NCBI RefSeq assembly: GCF_003148825.1
Contig: NZ_QGGZ01000001.1
Coordinates: 124,001 to 188,000, forward strand
Source of the DNA: Streptomyces sp. CG 926
GTDB taxonomy: Bacteria > Actinomycetota > Actinomycetes > Streptomycetales > Streptomycetaceae
DNA: 64,000 bases
Reading direction: 5' to 3'
The translations under genes and the position numbers were made by a program. Below are positions 62,759 to 64,000 of this stretch, one piece after another. Each line of letters opens with the position of its first letter. Position 1 is the first letter of the stretch. The notes beneath the pieces were generated by a model, which was given only the letters and a program-made list of their open reading frames with translations, searched no databases and had not been told where the DNA came from.

Positions 62759-63619
62759 ATGGCCTTCGTCCAGGCGGGCTCCCTACGCTTCCACGTCCAG
62801 CGGCTCCCGGCCACCGCCGACGCCGCCGCCCCCGACCGGCCCGTCGTGGTGTTCCTGCACGGGCTGGTCGTCGACAACCTGTCCTCCTTCTACTGCCCCT
62901 TGGCCGTGCCGGTGGCCCGGTCCGGCCACGAGGTGGTCCTGTACGACCTGCGCGGCCACGGCCGCACCGAGCGTCCGGGGTCCGGCTACGACAGCCGCAG
63001 CGCCGTACGGGACCTCTTCGCCCTGCTCGGCGCGCTGGACCTCGGGAGCCGACCGGTCCACCTGGTCGGCAACAGCTACGGCGGGACCCTCGCCCTGCAC
63101 GCCGCCCTGGCCCGGCCCGACCTGGTCACCGGGCTCACCCTCCTCGAACCGCCGCTCGGCGGCGCCTGGGTGGAGAACATGGTGGACACCCTGTCGGCGG
63201 CCGCGCTGAGCCTGGAGGACAGCACGGTGCCGACCGAGCTGCTCACCCTGCGGCTGCGCAAGGCCGCCAACCTGACGGCCATCGCCGACGCCCTCCTCAA
63301 CCGCACCACGCTCATCGACGACATCGCGGCCAGCCGTGTCTTCACCGCGGCGGACTTCGCCCGGCTGCGCTGCCCGGTCCTGGTCGTCTGCGGCGAGCAC
63401 TCCGAACTCCTTTCGGGCGGGCGGGAGCTGGCACACCACGCCCCGCACGGTGTGCTGCGGATCCTGCCGGATCTGGGGCACGACGTCCTGAAGGAGAGCA
63501 GCGGTGTCCTGAGGGAGACCGTGCTCGCCCATCTCGACGCGACGGCCGACGCGACGGCCGGTACGCGGGCGGGCGCGGCGACGGCGGCGTCGCCGCGGGT
63601 GGGAGCGCTGGTCCCGTGA
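62759..63619 (+). CDS. Alpha/beta-hydrolase of the synthase operon
   Basis: Protein of 286 aa with the alpha/beta-hydrolase fold: VVFLHGLVVDN (oxyanion), VLYDLRGHGRTERPG, nucleophile elbow VGNSYGGTLAL (Ser about residue 105), an acid in VVCGEHSELL, and His in ILPDLGHDVLKE. ATG at 62759 is 7 bp after the ACP stop. Its stop overlaps the next start (GTGA). Because no thioesterase domain is found in the synthases, it probably releases or transfers the chain. The last 25 residues are low complexity. Confidence 0.9.
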   Translation: MAFVQAGSLRFHVQRLPATADAAAPDRPVVVFLHGLVVDNLSSFYCPLAVPVARSGHEVVLYDLRGHGRTERPGSGYDSRSAVRDLFALLGALDLGSRPVHLVGNSYGGTLALHAALARPDLVTGLTLLEPPLGGAWVENMVDTLSAAALSLEDSTVPTELLTLRLRKAANLTAIADALLNRTTLIDDIAASRVFTAADFARLRCPVLVVCGEHSELLSGGRELAHHAPHGVLRILPDLGHDVLKESSGVLRETVLAHLDATADATAGTRAGAATAASPRVGALVP

Positions 63620-64000
63620 GGGTGCTGTTCACCGTGCCGCCGCTGGCGGGGCACGTCAATCCGACCGTGGCCGTCGGCGCCGAACTGGTCGCCCGGGGAC
63701 ATGAGATCGCCTGGACGGGGCCGCCCTCGGCGCTGGCCCGGCTGCTGCCCGCGCAGGCCCGGATCCTGCCCGCCGGGGAGGAGCTTGGCGCCGGCGGGTA
63801 CGCGGCGCTGCACGAGAGCTGGCGCGACCTGCGCGGGGTGGGCGCGCTGAGGTTCCTGTGGGAGGAGGCGTTGGTGCCGCTGGCCCGGGCGATGGTTCCC
63901 GGGGTCGCCCGGGCCGTCCGTGCCTTCGGGCCGGACGTACTGGTCGCCGACCAGCAGGCACTGGCCGGGCCACTGGTGGCCCGGCGGCTCGGTGTCCCGT
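63616..64000 (+). CDS. Glycosyltransferase, GT1/MGT type (3' end outside window)
   Basis: The first 128 codons of a GT-B family glycosyltransferase: VLFTVPPLAGHVNPTVAVGA is the typical N-terminus of macrolide and glycolipid glycosyltransferases, followed by ELVARGHEIAWTGPPSALAR and VRAFGPDVLVADQQALAG. GTG at 63616 overlaps the hydrolase stop. The donor-binding C-terminal half lies beyond the window. Its place in the operon suggests that the synthase product is glycosylated. Confidence 0.9.
   Translation, partial: MRVLFTVPPLAGHVNPTVAVGAELVARGHEIAWTGPPSALARLLPAQARILPAGEELGAGGYAALHESWRDLRGVGALRFLWEEALVPLARAMVPGVARAVRAFGPDVLVADQQALAGPLVARRLGVP

Overview
The window is chromosomal DNA of a Streptomyces or close relative. 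GC is very high, third positions are almost all G or C, GTG starts are frequent, genes are often coupled by ATGA/GTGA overlaps, and several families are typical of streptomycetes (DUF6381, DUF1996, DUF4142, DUF4328, SpoIIE-type phosphatases, many GTG-started lipoproteins). Species cannot be told from the sequence. I saw no tRNA, rRNA, CRISPR array, insertion sequence or replication origin. Both ends are cut inside genes.

Layout. 1-5.5 kb: a CoA-transferase (cut by the left edge) diverges from an acyl-CoA dehydrogenase. A GH88-type hydrolase and an MFS transporter form a translationally coupled pair. 5.7-9.8 kb: a Met/His-rich membrane protein with a TTA (bldA) codon, an ECF sigma factor, and secreted DUF4142 and DUF1996 proteins. 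9.8-10.3 kb: a gene-free island of hairpins and nine 12-nt repeats. 10.3-16.4 kb: a PucR-type regulator diverges from a probable trans-membrane electron-transfer operon (cytochrome b-like protein, NuoF-like flavoprotein with a ferredoxin tail, two lipoproteins). 16.5-26.8 kb: a secreted S33 peptidase, small proteins, a SpoIIE phosphatase, an SRPBCC protein, an MFS transporter, a thioesterase, a dienoyl-CoA reductase-like flavoprotein and a DUF4328 protein.

27-33.3 kb: an ABC sugar importer co-transcribed with a GH38 alpha-mannosidase. 33.7-40.8 kb: regulators and stress genes, including a glyoxalase-fold protein fused to two helix-turn-helix segments, a TetR/amidase divergent pair with two matching palindromes, a PLP dehydratase with its own TetR, and a degraded serine hydrolase. 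40.9-50.3 kb: secreted GH27 and GH89 glycosidases, a membrane molybdopterin oxidoreductase, a P450, a secreted Ig-like protein and a LysR regulator.

50.9-64 kb: an overlapping operon for an iterative lipid or polyketide synthase of the polyunsaturated-fatty-acid type. The first synthase joins two nitronate-monooxygenase-like barrels to KS-AT-ACP-KR. The second joins KS-AT-DH to a phosphopantetheinyl transferase. A free ACP, an alpha/beta hydrolase and a glycosyltransferase follow, so the product is probably a glycosylated fatty or polyketide chain. This is the most interesting part of the window. The electron-transfer operon and the repeat/hairpin island come next.
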